A DNA stretch of 64,000 bases from Tranzscheliella williamsii. Taxonomy: Eukaryota; Basidiomycota; Ustilaginomycetes; Ustilaginales; Ustilaginaceae. This document shows, piece after piece, positions 38,880-49,700 of this stretch. Every line of letters starts with the position of its first letter. The stretch's first letter is position 1. The notes beneath the pieces were generated by a model that saw only the letters and a list, made by a program, of their open reading frames with translations, ran no database searches and had not been told where the DNA came from. The stretch is taken from NCBI GenBank assembly GCA_023212725.1, contig JALBYF010000003.1:434001-498000 (forward strand), written 5' to 3'. The position numbers and the translations under genes were made by a program.

Positions 38880-40913
38880 ATGCGTCGCCAACGCAGCCTG
38901 GCTCTGGCTGTTGCCATGGCCTGGCCAGCTCTGATCTGCCTTGCTGCTCTCGCGGCAGCCGGGGCGACGCCTGCCATCCGGTTCCACAAACAGCGTCGTT
39001 CCGTCCGCGCCGCCGGCATCCAGGGTGGCCTCTTTCCGCTCGATCAGGCGCAGGATGACACCGAGCGTGTCCTCAACTGTCTGGGCAGACATATCTCCGA
39101 CCACACCGATCGCCCGCAAGTAGAGGCTCTCTTCCGCGGACTCGACCTGGCCGCCCTTCCCGACAATGCTGCTCCGCTCTTCCAACTCGCCCCGAAAGCG
39201 TGGGGTTTCTCTGGTCACGACGAGTCGAGCACCAACTCGTGGGACCCCGCCCGCCAGAAAGACGAAAAGGCAAGAGCAAAGTTGGTGCGCCAGAGGTCGA
39301 GGCTCCTCCGCTGTGCTATGCGATGCCGTGCCGAGGTGGCAGGACGGACATCCACCGGAGCCAGTGCAGCCGCGTCTGCCAACCACTCACCCCCAGGTAA
39401 AGGTGCGAAAGAGCTAGGTTCCACTATGCCACAGTCTACGGGCACCCGCCTTGACGACCGCGGAAGCGCAAACGTAAGATTGAGGGGCCTGGCTGACCTG
39501 ATTCCCATCCCACTGCCCCTTTTAGGCACCACTCCAACAGGAGTACTCAACCTCGGCGACAGCGCCCGCGCAGGAGCGGCTGCGGACGACAGCGCAGACA
39601 CGAGCAGCATCGCCACCAACAAGACGAGGCCTGCATCTGAACAAGCGCCGAAACTCAACTCAACGCCGCAGCAGCTGGATCGAACGGCTCGGTTGCCTGC
39701 CGAGGCTGCTACCACGCCGGCTTCGACGGCCGATGGCTCTGGTCTAGGCACGGTCACCAATGGCACGGCCACTAAGCCCAAGCCTGTGGCTTTGACAGCG
39801 GATGGGCTGCCAGCGGCTGATCCTGCCAGCGACACTGCTGCTGGCATGTCGGTCTCGCCGCTGCCGGTTTCTCCCACCAACGGGCGTATGGGGCTGGCAG
39901 AGAACGAGGTCCCAGCGGGCTCGACATGCAAGCGCATCGTCGAGCGCAAGGAGTACTCGACCATGAGCGTCGACGAGAAGCGCTCCTTCGTCCAGGCAAT
40001 GAAGTGTGTAGGCCGCAAACCGAGCCGCTTCAACCACCCGGATCACAATCGCCGCGATGACTGGACATTGTTCCATCTGCGAATGCTCAAGTACGTGCAC
40101 TTTACCGCCTTCTTCCTGCCGTTTCACCGCGCGACGTTGGCAGTGATGGAGAAGGACCTGCAAGAGTGCGGATACCAGCTGGGCCTGCCCTGGATCGACT
40201 GGACGCGCCACGCCGAAGATCCCAGCCAGTCGGAATTGTTCGATAGCAACCCCGAGTATGGCCTGGGCTCCAACGGCGAGCGGGGCAACTCGGAAGGGTG
40301 TCCGTGGAAGTCAGGCTTCGTCGTCACGGATGGCGCGTTTGCCAACTGGGAGTATAACGTACCCTTCAAGCACAAGCTATGCAGAGACTTCAACAACATG
40401 GATGTCGATCAGCCCAATCCCAAGTTCGGTAGCAACTGCACCACGTTTCTGCGACCGCAGTTTGTCAACGGCTTGGTTGAAGCGCATTCGAATGGCAGCT
40501 TCTTCGATTTCTCGTCGGCGCTCGAGATCTCGATGCACATGGCTCTGCATACTTGCATGGGGGGCAACATGCCCTGGCTCTCGACGTCGGTCAACGACAA
40601 CAGCTTCGTCCTACATCACGGCGGAATCGACCACCTCTGGCAAAGATGGCAGAACCACTCGGATGCCAACCCAACCGCTTTTCAGGGGCCCACAAAGCAG
40701 AGTACAGCGAGAAAACATCCGGCTTGGGATGCAACGGCGGAAGATATGATCAACATGCAGCCGCTCGCCGACAACGTCAAGGTGTCGGATCTCTTGGACA
40801 CTCGCAGCGGCAAGATGAACGGTATGATGTGCTATCGCTACACATCTGCCGAAACGCTTTCGCCAGGCGTACAAGCTAGCAACAATGCTACCCAGGCAGT
40901 TGAGGCTACCTAG
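38880..40913 (+). CDS. Secreted tyrosinase (type-3 copper oxidase)
   Basis: A 677-aa protein starting with a clear signal peptide (MRRQRSLALAVAMAWPALIC...). Residues about 30-345 are a long Ser/Thr/Ala-rich region with no known domain. The catalytic part follows from about residue 348 (CKRIVERKEYSTMS). Copper site A is H399, H407 and H416 with the spacing H-x7-H-x8-H ending FFLPFHR. LPWIDWT lies between the sites. Copper site B is H553, H557 and the HH pair at 579-580 before GGIDHLWQRW. All six copper ligands are therefore present. Such enzymes oxidise phenols to o-quinones and feed melanin or wall cross-linking; in smuts melanin colours the spores. N-glycosylation sequons are frequent. The open frame begins earlier (38247), but that part lies before the TATA box and lacks conserved content. 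Confidence 0.88.
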   Translation: MRRQRSLALAVAMAWPALICLAALAAAGATPAIRFHKQRRSVRAAGIQGGLFPLDQAQDDTERVLNCLGRHISDHTDRPQVEALFRGLDLAALPDNAAPLFQLAPKAWGFSGHDESSTNSWDPARQKDEKARAKLVRQRSRLLRCAMRCRAEVAGRTSTGASAAASANHSPPGKGAKELGSTMPQSTGTRLDDRGSANVRLRGLADLIPIPLPLLGTTPTGVLNLGDSARAGAAADDSADTSSIATNKTRPASEQAPKLNSTPQQLDRTARLPAEAATTPASTADGSGLGTVTNGTATKPKPVALTADGLPAADPASDTAAGMSVSPLPVSPTNGRMGLAENEVPAGSTCKRIVERKEYSTMSVDEKRSFVQAMKCVGRKPSRFNHPDHNRRDDWTLFHLRMLKYVHFTAFFLPFHRATLAVMEKDLQECGYQLGLPWIDWTRHAEDPSQSELFDSNPEYGLGSNGERGNSEGCPWKSGFVVTDGAFANWEYNVPFKHKLCRDFNNMDVDQPNPKFGSNCTTFLRPQFVNGLVEAHSNGSFFDFSSALEISMHMALHTCMGGNMPWLSTSVNDNSFVLHHGGIDHLWQRWQNHSDANPTAFQGPTKQSTARKHPAWDATAEDMINMQPLADNVKVSDLLDTRSGKMNGMMCYRYTSAETLSPGVQASNNATQAVEAT

Positions 40914-43889
40914 ACCGCACTGCCCCACACTGCCTCGATACGTCAACAGACCGTACTATTGCCGTACTAGCACCCGTACATTCACTATAGAAATCCGCTT
41001 GTTAATGCCGACGTCAAGCAGCCCAATACTCTCTGGTTACCCTCATGGCCGTTGAAGTCATGAAAAGGTATACACCTACTGCAGGGCGATCCTGACTGTT
41101 GTAGACTGTGCACATCACGCGCAATGCCTCTTGGGCGATGCGAGGACGAGCAGCATGGGCACGAGTCGCTGAGGTGAACGGCTGCGGAGGTGGTGGGCCC
41201 CATGACGCTTGCGTACCTTGCAGAGAGTAAGGATGCATTCGAAAAGCACGACAATCGGCGAGCTGGCTTAGCTTTTGCGCGAGGCGCTGATCTTGACTCA
41301 GTATCAGTGTAGCTTTTAACGCGACCGAGAGAAGGCTCAGTGAGCTCATGCAAGCGCTATACTCTGACTCGGATCGATCGGTTGCGGCAACACATCCCCG
41401 ATCAGCTTGTGCGTCAAGCCACTCAAGCCACTGGACCTTAATTATGGACGCCCGCGTCTGCCTGGCCTTCACTTGGAACGCTGCGGACTCCGAATTGGGC
41501 TAAAGTGGATCTCAGGTAGACAACAGCCACAGCCGACCATCGGATGGAGAATGCTGCCAACTGGACCGTTCCTGTCGTAATGGGAAAGTAGTACGTCTTG
41601 CAGGGGGTCTCAGCTGTATATACATGGCCCACTCTTGGGACCGATCGTTTCTATGCAAAGAAGGCACGGATATGGGGTTTCCGATGCCTCGTCGCAAGGC
41701 AGAAACAGGGTCGATGCTGAGATGGGAGCGTGGGAAAAAACGGTGGAAGTAGAGAAATGGGGAACACTCCACCAGCACGCTGTAAAGAGGAGAGAGCCAG
41801 TCAACCCAATTTTGCCAGAACGGGCAGCGCACCAGGTCTGCCACCTTCTGACCTTCTGACATCACAGTGACGATCAGACTCACAACGGTCGGGAAGTGTT
41901 AGCGGAGCAGTGTAAGCTGTGGGGGCACTGCGGGTCCCTCCGCACAAGGATTGTGATTGCAATTCCAACCGATATCCAACTGGATGCTCTGCTATGTACG
42001 CCACGTGCTCTGCATCTCGTCTCCCTTTTGACGCGCTCGTTCTCGAAAGAGGAAATTACAGACTGTCTCTCCGTCTCTGCTCGTGATACAACAATCCATC
42101 CGGTACGCGCTCGACAACAGTAAAGCGATGTCAATGAACCGGACCATGTAATCTGATGCGGAGGGAACAATACGCTAACAACTTGTGCTTGCAGCCAAGA
42201 GGGGGGCGCGCTTGGGGCCGACTTTACCGGGCTGAGTTGCAATATCCCCATTTACAGTCACATCCACACTGTGACTGGGTGGGGTTAGAGTTACAAGCTG
42301 TGCCTTAGCCATTCTGTGATTGCGTCAGGGCTCGCGTCGAGCTGTCATGGTAACCGGAGTTGAAACAGACAAAAGTGCCGCTAGTTGATTTGTGATTGGA
42401 CGTTGCTTACTTTCACAAGCTTGCTTGTGTCTAAGGTCTTCGAAGGAAGACTCTAAACGCACATACGAAATACTCCGAGGTACGGACCCTGTCCATCTGA
42501 CTAGAAACCGGCATCTTTGCAACCTGAATGCAACGTCAGAACCGGCAACGAAGAATGCCACCGAAACGGAATCTTCCAATAGCATCTCAGCGCGCAAGGA
42601 CTGAGGCCAAGGCTGTGCTTATCTTGAATTTTCACCGGCTTGTGTATAGCGCAGAGTGTTGGCGAGAGTGGCGCGCGTCTCTCCCCGGATACGAAAAAGC
42701 GGGCGCTGCTGAATTCCCAGAGCTTATCGTACCAGCAAGGCGGGGACGACTGCTCGGTCCGTCCGATGGTTACGCTATCTTTGCGAAAAGGTCGTCACTG
42801 TTGACACCTAAAATACATACACCTCCTTTTGGAGCGGAGAAGGACTGTGACGGGCCTGCTCGCAAGGAAGGAAAAGCGGAAGCACACCAAGGCGCCATTC
42901 TGGATTGCGATTCCGTTACCTTCCGGGCAGGGTTGGCAGCAGAGCCAACCGTTGTCGATTCCACTCAGCCGTGCCAGCCAATTTTCATGCTCAAGTTCTT
43001 TGTCCCTTGTGTGGGTCTCTGCAATGTAGCCAGGCGAGAACAGCGGCCTATCTTCCACGCAATAGTCACCGGCCTCTTCCGACAAAGCGGCCGAGACTCG
43101 CTGGAGTCCTCCAACCCTCTTGTTGACTGTATTCTATGCTGGGAGAATTGCGCTGTACGGTCTGCCTCAGTTTGGTTTAAGATGCATTGAAACGTGGTAG
43201 AGGATCTCGGAAGCGCAGCGATAGCTTTCAAAGTCCAGACAGGAGACCCTGGGGGCAAAGAACATCCCCACTCACACTGAAAGTTTTCGGGCCCTTTGCC
43301 GCCCTGCGTCGTCTCTTCCGAAACGGCGAAAGCCTCTGCGGCAGTAAGTCGCATTCACATTGGTCGCCGCAATGAAGACCTGTGCCGAGTACTATGCTGC
43401 AACCTATCTTTAATCCGCTTTCATTCGTCATTCGGCCCCTCACGGCAATATTTCCCACTGCATCAACACGGCTCGAGTAGTCTGCCACACGTTTAAACTT
43501 GCCGTATACTTTGCTCCTTCTGGTGAATGGCTGTTTCACGAGCCCCGGTTCCACCTAGCCGCCTCCCTATCTTGATCCATATTGCCCACCTGTCCTCTCC
43601 CGATATCTTCCATGGTCCCGCTCGTTGCTTACCTACATGCGCCCACACCACCAGGCCATCAATAAAACAAACTTGCTTCGGCCGTCGTAGTACTTCCGCA
43701 GCTTCCCCGCCTAGCCTCTATAGGCTCTCCTCTCTCCGCATCGCCTCGCCTCGCAGCCCTTCTAAGTCAGCAGCATGTTCACCCTCTTCTAAGAGACGCC
43801 TATACCTCGTCCCTGGTTGTTAGGCTCATCCTTGCTACCTTACATCGCTATTGACAGCCGGGGCTGCGCACTTGGTGCTTTAAGCGGTT
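40914..43889. other. 3.0 kb without a convincing gene
   Basis: The largest gap in the second half. ORFs of up to 220 aa (42528-43190) have no recognisable domain and overlap others on both strands. The only structured item is an 8-base inverted repeat with 7-base spacer at 42255-42277. Base composition is visibly less GC-rich than in the neighbouring genes. It could hold a non-coding RNA or a lineage-specific multi-exon gene, but nothing supports either directly. Confidence 0.5.
42255..42277. repeat. Inverted repeat CAGTCACA-7-TGTGACTG
   Basis: Arms at 42255-42262 and 42270-42277 are perfectly complementary. The arm core (TCACA/TGTGA) is shared with the palindrome at 5636. It might be a protein binding site; significance is unproven. 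Confidence 0.55.
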
Positions 43890-46379
43890 ATGTCGACTTC
43901 TACTTTTCCGAGATCCTATCCCAGCTCAGAAGCAACCACGCCATGGCATTCGCCCTCTGCTCCTGCCGAGGGGTGGAAGTTCGACTCTTTTCCGTGGCAA
44001 TCCAAGCAGCGATCTTCACATTCTCCCGACGACAACGATCCCGGCCAGCTTGCATCTACCGGTCCTAGTCGCAGGATCAGTCGCAGCTCGCAGCAGTGGT
44101 GGGAGGATGTTCTCCCACCAGGTCAACTTTCAGAGCGGCTTCGCAAAGCGCAGCGCTCCCATTCTTCTTCGCGCCGAAGGTCAACCCCCGCCTTGGCCAA
44201 TGCTACGCCTTCGGAGAGAAGCGCATGGAAGAGCCTATCTGGCCTGCCCAGCGACACGTCAAATCTACCCTCAGCCGGGCCATCGACAGCAGCATCAGGC
44301 CGAAGAGTCTCAACTTGGAGCAACACCTCGTCACACTCAGCATCGTCGCAGCTCAGCGCTTTCAACAGCCTCAGAGGAGACGGCGGCAGTTGCAGCAGTT
44401 CCGTCTCGAGCGCCGACGTATCTAGCGACGAATACGGCACTTCGCACGGCAGCCACGGTCCGGAGCGTCTTCAGAAGCACCACTTTCCCAGCAGCATGAC
44501 CAGCTCGCCCGACCCTGCCATCATGTCTTCATTTCCCCCACACAGCCTTCAGCACAGCTATGGTCACCAAACTAAGCTTGCGCCTCGACCGCACGCGCAC
44601 AGCTCGACCTTGGCAGCGCCGTTCCAGTCTGTAGATCGACCTTCCAGCTCACGGAGGACTCGTATGATGAGTGAGGATGGGTTCAGTTCTGCCACCTTTT
44701 CCTCGTCGCAGTCCACAGCAACGAGCACGCTTCCGCGATCCTTCGCATCGTCACGCTTCTTCAATGGCCAAGCTTCCGCTAGTCACTTCAAAACACATTC
44801 CCTGCCTAGCACGCCGGAAGTCAGTTCCGACGAAAATACCGATGGCAGAAGCTCGAGTACAGCCGCAAACCAGACACATGACATTCGCAGGTCCAGTTCA
44901 GGAAGGGCTACCGTCCAATCCTCCCGACTGTCTTCGCCACCAACCATCTTTCGGTCTAATTTCGATCAGCCTCATCAGCCTCCCTACCGGCTCAGTGCCG
45001 AAGATGTCGGCAGACGCAGTCGCCATGTCAGCTTCGACAGCTACGGCGAAAGCGCTGAGCAAAGCCGCCCCACTTTCCACCAAGGCGCGTCGCCGCAGAG
45101 CCCCACGTCGGACTTTGCTAGTCCGCCCACTCGCGATCACGCTAGCCTGTTCGGTTCACTGCCGCCCAGATCGACCAGTACAAGGCGCACGCGACAAGGT
45201 ATCCGGACCAACGGGCGCAAGACCGCTAGTTTCTCCCTTCCCGGCAGCCGCCGAGCATCCCTCCATGAAGACCCGCCCTTTGTCGCCCCTAGTTCGGCCT
45301 CGGAAACTTCACAGCGTCCGTATCAGAGGACGGTTTCTTTGTCCGACGCTGCGCTGCTTGACAGTCTCAACGTTGCCCACAAGCAGTTAGCATCAGCTGG
45401 CAACCTGGCCTTGACCTTGACACGCCAGCTTTCGGCTCCTCTACGGCCCGTCTTCCATCTGACGCTCTTCCTTAGCATCTCCACCATCACTGTGCTTTCT
45501 CTGGGATGCTTCTTATTCGCCAGCTATTTGCTGACGGCCTGGGATGATGTCAGCAAACGCTCGCAGCAAGTAGGCGAGGTGGCAGGCAAAACACGGCACA
45601 AAGTCGAGAGCACGCTAGGTTGGGGCATCCGCATGCTCGGCTCGGACGACATCCACAGCAGCCAAGACCGAGCCTCTACGGACTCGTCGAAGAGCAGCAA
45701 TTGCACTACCAACGGTGGAGACCCTGGCCGTAGCGAGAACGGATCCGGTGGTATGGACACGGCCGAGTCCAAGGCCTCCACTCGGAAGCCGTCCGTGTCT
45801 AGCCACTTGCTCTTCTGGCCTGCTCGCATGGCGTGGTCTAGCACCGGTAGCATCGCACATCGCGTCGTCCCTGCCTCGATCACCAGCTTCTTCTCAGCGA
45901 GACATGGTAGCGCTCCGACTAATAAAGCAAAAGGTGCCGGCGCGGGGCGTCCTGCTTCGTCGTTTCCCCCTCGACCGCCGTTGTCTACGCTGTTGCCCTC
46001 TATCGCTTTCACTCTGGTGCTTGCTCTGGGTGCGGGGTTGGCTAGCTTTTTTGCCTCTCGCAGAGCCGCCGCTGAAGCTGCTGCTGCTGGAGGCGCTGGA
46101 TCCACCTTTGCCGCACACACTCCACGTAGCGCACCATCGGTGGAGGCGTACAGCGTGCCATCGTTTGGCACCAGCACGGGCGCCAGTAGCGCTTACGTAC
46201 ACCTCCCTGCAGCCTCGTCTCTACCTTCGGCCGGCAGCAGAGCCCATGCCAACCCCACTGGCTCTAGCCGCTACCGTCGCAACGGGAGCGGTGCCGACTT
46301 CCACGACCGCGCTGACAAAGACCGCTACCGACGCTCCTTTGCCGGCTTCCCGTCTCCCGCTTCCGCCGCCGCGCTCTAG
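43890..46379 (+). CDS. Unrecognised 829-aa protein with two predicted membrane segments
   Basis: A single open frame from the ATG at 43890 (MSTSTFPRSYPSSEATT). The first 480 residues are Ser/Pro/Arg-rich and disordered, with repeated short basic-serine stretches suited to phosphorylation. A hydrophobic segment at about residues 520-543 (FHLTLFLSISTITVLSLGCF) and another at about 697-722 (LLPSIAFTLVLALGAGLASF) are probable transmembrane helices. They are separated by about 150 residues that include a predicted amphipathic stretch. An Ala-rich patch follows the second segment. There is no signal peptide, so it is probably a tail-region membrane protein of the ER or another internal membrane with a large cytosolic N-terminus. 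I do not recognise the family. It converges on the nucleoporin gene. Confidence 0.65.
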   Translation: MSTSTFPRSYPSSEATTPWHSPSAPAEGWKFDSFPWQSKQRSSHSPDDNDPGQLASTGPSRRISRSSQQWWEDVLPPGQLSERLRKAQRSHSSSRRRSTPALANATPSERSAWKSLSGLPSDTSNLPSAGPSTAASGRRVSTWSNTSSHSASSQLSAFNSLRGDGGSCSSSVSSADVSSDEYGTSHGSHGPERLQKHHFPSSMTSSPDPAIMSSFPPHSLQHSYGHQTKLAPRPHAHSSTLAAPFQSVDRPSSSRRTRMMSEDGFSSATFSSSQSTATSTLPRSFASSRFFNGQASASHFKTHSLPSTPEVSSDENTDGRSSSTAANQTHDIRRSSSGRATVQSSRLSSPPTIFRSNFDQPHQPPYRLSAEDVGRRSRHVSFDSYGESAEQSRPTFHQGASPQSPTSDFASPPTRDHASLFGSLPPRSTSTRRTRQGIRTNGRKTASFSLPGSRRASLHEDPPFVAPSSASETSQRPYQRTVSLSDAALLDSLNVAHKQLASAGNLALTLTRQLSAPLRPVFHLTLFLSISTITVLSLGCFLFASYLLTAWDDVSKRSQQVGEVAGKTRHKVESTLGWGIRMLGSDDIHSSQDRASTDSSKSSNCTTNGGDPGRSENGSGGMDTAESKASTRKPSVSSHLLFWPARMAWSSTGSIAHRVVPASITSFFSARHGSAPTNKAKGAGAGRPASSFPPRPPLSTLLPSIAFTLVLALGAGLASFFASRRAAAEAAAAGGAGSTFAAHTPRSAPSVEAYSVPSFGTSTGASSAYVHLPAASSLPSAGSRAHANPTGSSRYRRNGSGADFHDRADKDRYRRSFAGFPSPASAAAL

Positions 46380-46728
46380 CTTTGTGGACACGGTACCCTG
46401 CCGGCCGGCATTATGCACAGCTGCCCTCCCCTTCTTCGGCCGTGTACTCGCCTCGTCCACCCCGTACATACATACCCGGTAAGGCCATCTTACCACTGTC
46501 GCAGTTGCACTTGTACTTCAGCGTAGCATAGTCAGCGTCCATGCACTGCCGCACCCGATCCAACGCATGGCCACTGGAGCGTACGGGGAATGCTCGGAAT
46601 GACTGGATGTGAGACAAGAACGGACACGTCGGGGCTGCGCAGACTGAGACGAGCGTAGCGGGCGGTGACTGTATGCATGCAAGGGAGCGGTATGTGCGGG
46701 GGGTGCAGCGGGGGGCCGGGCGGCGGTG
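46380..46728. terminator. Convergent 3' region
   Basis: 349 bases between two convergent stop codons, expected to hold both polyadenylation regions. No ORF or repeat of note. No canonical AATAAA is obvious, which is normal in fungi. Confidence 0.4.
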
Positions 46729-49700
46729 TTAGCGGCGGCGCTGGCGGAGGGGTTTGATCTGGCGCGCGCCGGGGGAGTTGGGGTTCGGGTTGGCGGGGGG
46801 GGCGCCCATGCTGAAGAGGCCGGGGGCGGGGAGTTGGGCGGGGGGGGTGGCGAAGGCGAAGGGGGCCTGGGACGGGTTCGGGGGCGGCGTGGGGGCGCCG
46901 AAGCCGAAACCGGCGGCGGGGGCAGGGGCGGGGGCGCCAAACTGGAAGGGTTGCCCAGTGGGCGTAGCAGGGGGCGCGCCAAAGGCAAACGGCGAGCCGC
47001 CAGGCGTGGTCGGTGCACCCGGCGCCAGAAACGGCGACGCGGGCGCCGACCCCGGCGCCGCCCCACCAAATGCCAGCCCCACCCCTGCCCCCGCCGCCGG
47101 CGCAGCTGCACCAAAGCTGAAGCCCGTGCCCGCAGACACCGCCCCCGAAGGCGTCGACGTCCCCGAGCCCCCCCCTGCGCCAAACGTAAAGCCGCTCGAA
47201 AAGGACGGCCCCGCCGCGGCAGTAGAGCCTCCCCCAAACCCTCCCGACGTCGCAGCCGGCGTCCCGTTCGACCCTCCAAAGCCAAAGGAAAGCCCAGCAG
47301 GCGCACCAGCCTTCGCAGAGCCATCCGGCGTCGCCGCTGGGGCAGAAGCGCCAAACGTGAAGGTAGGCGCCATGCTGGTGCCAGGAGTCGGCGCCGTGGA
47401 CAGACCCGGGTTAGAGGCGGGGAAGGCATTTTTGTTGCTGCTTCCCTGCGGCGTGTCGTCCATCATCTCCCCGCTTCCGTTGCTGCCACTTCCGGAAGCG
47501 GTGGCCTTGGACCCAGACAAGCCAAAACCGCCGAATCCAATGCCACCGCTGGAGGCATCCTTATTGGTGGCAGGCGCCGCTGAGCCGAATGTAAAGCCAC
47601 TGCTGGAGGCAGGTTTCGCGGCGTCGTTGGAAGTAGGGGCAGGCGAGCCAAAGGTAAAGGTGTTGGTCGGCGTAGTGGTCCCAGACCCGGGCGCAGAAGC
47701 TGGGTTCTCACCAGAAGCAGGCTTCGGAGCACCGAAAGAGAAGCTCGTGGTGCTCGGGGCCGTAGTATCCGTAGAGCCGCCACCGAAGACAAAGTTCGAG
47801 GTGCCAGCCGGCTTCGGCGTGTCCTTGCTCTCCTGTGACTTGGGCGCCCCGAATGAAAATGCAGGGGTGGCGGATGGCGATGCTGCAGCCGGCGAGGCGG
47901 ATGGCGATGCTGTCAAACTGGGTTCGGGTTTGCCAAAGTTGAACGGGTTTGCTGTGCCGGCTTTACTGCGGCTGGCGCTTGCTTCAGCGGCGGACTGTCC
48001 AAAGGAAAATCCACTCCCCAAGGTGCCAGGGGCCTCGGAACCGCCGTTGCCTTTGCTGCCGAAGAAGTTCGGAACATCGCTCTTCGACTGATTTGCCACA
48101 TCCGTAGTCGCGCTGTCTTTCGTCTCCGGTGCGCCGAACGAGAAAGACCCCAGCGTAGATGGGCCTTTGGGTGTGTCTGGCTTGGATGAAGCGGCCGAAC
48201 CCGTACCGAAGGCGAAACTGGGCAGACTTTTCTTGGCAGGTGACTCGGCATCTTCATCAGCCGACCGCTTTGTGTTCGTCGAAGCGCCTTGAGGACCGAA
48301 GCTGAAGCTGTTGGAGCTAGCGGTGGCAGCGGGATTAGCTCCAAAGAAAGAGGGCTTTGCGGCTGGTGCTCCTTGCTTTTGTTCCGGTCCGTCAGAACTT
48401 TTGCCAAACGTAACACCGCCGAACATGCCATTGCTCATCGGCGCAGCAGGGCTGGAATCCGCAGGTTTATTTCCAAAGTTGAAGGCAGGCATATGCTCGG
48501 CACTAGCTGGAACAGCAGCGGAAGAAGGTAGTGACAGGCCACCGGCCGTAGAATTCGGCGCCGCTTCCTTCGCGCCAGAACCACCCGCCTCGGCAGCGTT
48601 TGTCTCGAACTTTCCAATGGTGCTGCCAAAGAAGTTGGGTACCGGGCCATCCTTCTTCGCTTCAGGCAGAAATTTCGACCCAGACTCCAATGGCTTGTTG
48701 AAGAAGTCCGAGGCTGGAGGTGCCATCGTCTTCTTCGGTTCGACGTCCTTCTTCTCTTGATTAGCCGTTGCAGGCGCACTGAAAGAGAACTTTGGAGCGG
48801 ACGGAGCATCTTTTGTGGGTGCTATGAAGGAGAACGTGGGTACTGATTTCTTCTCGGTGGGCTCGTCGCTAGTGCTTGAAGAGTCAAACCCACCGAGCCG
48901 CCCCAGCAGCGAACCTTCAGAGCTCGAGGCCCGGGCTGCAGTCTCGTCAGACTTGGCTGATGCGGGTGCCGTGTCTCGAGGCTTGCCAGCATCACCAGAC
49001 AAAGAGGTCGAGCCAAAGGAGAAACCTGTGGGAAACATATTCTCAGGAAGCTTGATCTTGGCGAGCTCGCCGGCATCTGGCAAACCTTCTTCGTCCTCAT
49101 CGTCGTCCCAAGCACTAAATTTGCCCGAGCTTTGATGAGTACGCGAAGTCTTAGCCGCGCCTTGGCGAAGCGAGCTTTTCTCCCTAGGTGCAGTAGGGTT
49201 GGATGTCTTTACAGCGAAATTGTCCCTTTTGACCGTACTTGTTGAACCTTTGTTCGCTGCAGACAAAGATATACGATGCGAAGCTGGTTTTGGTGTTTCA
49301 GCGGCGGCTGTAGCTGCCGGAGCTTTCATAGGAGTGGCCTTGAGTGCCGACTTGATAGGGGTCCCATGATCAAGCTTGGAGTTAGAAGGAGCGCTTCCTG
49401 AGTCCTTTGTGCTTGGGTCGCGTTGTTGCAGTCGCCTAGACCGGCGACTGGGTTCTGGCTTGGAAGAATTCGTCTTGTCCCCTCGATCTTCTTCCTCTTC
49501 CAGCTCTTTGCTTTCGTTGCTGATGCCGGCGGTCTGAGGCTCTTCGAAATCCTCATTGTCCTCGTTCATGACAGCAAAAGGAGACGGTACTTGCTGGGAC
49601 TTCTTGAGCCTTGCTCTCATGCCACTCTGTTCAGAGACACTAGGCTGAGCACCTTTGGCCTTCTTTAAAAATCTTGTATAGGGAGCGACACTGATAGGCG

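Noticed and set aside
42528..43190. 220-aa plus-strand ORF in the 3 kb gap
   Set aside because: No domain, no signal peptide, and overlapping ORFs of similar quality on both strands.
46754..48091. 445-aa plus-strand ORF with Pro/Lys/Gly repeats
   Set aside because: It is the reverse complement of the FG-repeat region of the nucleoporin, which explains its periodic composition.
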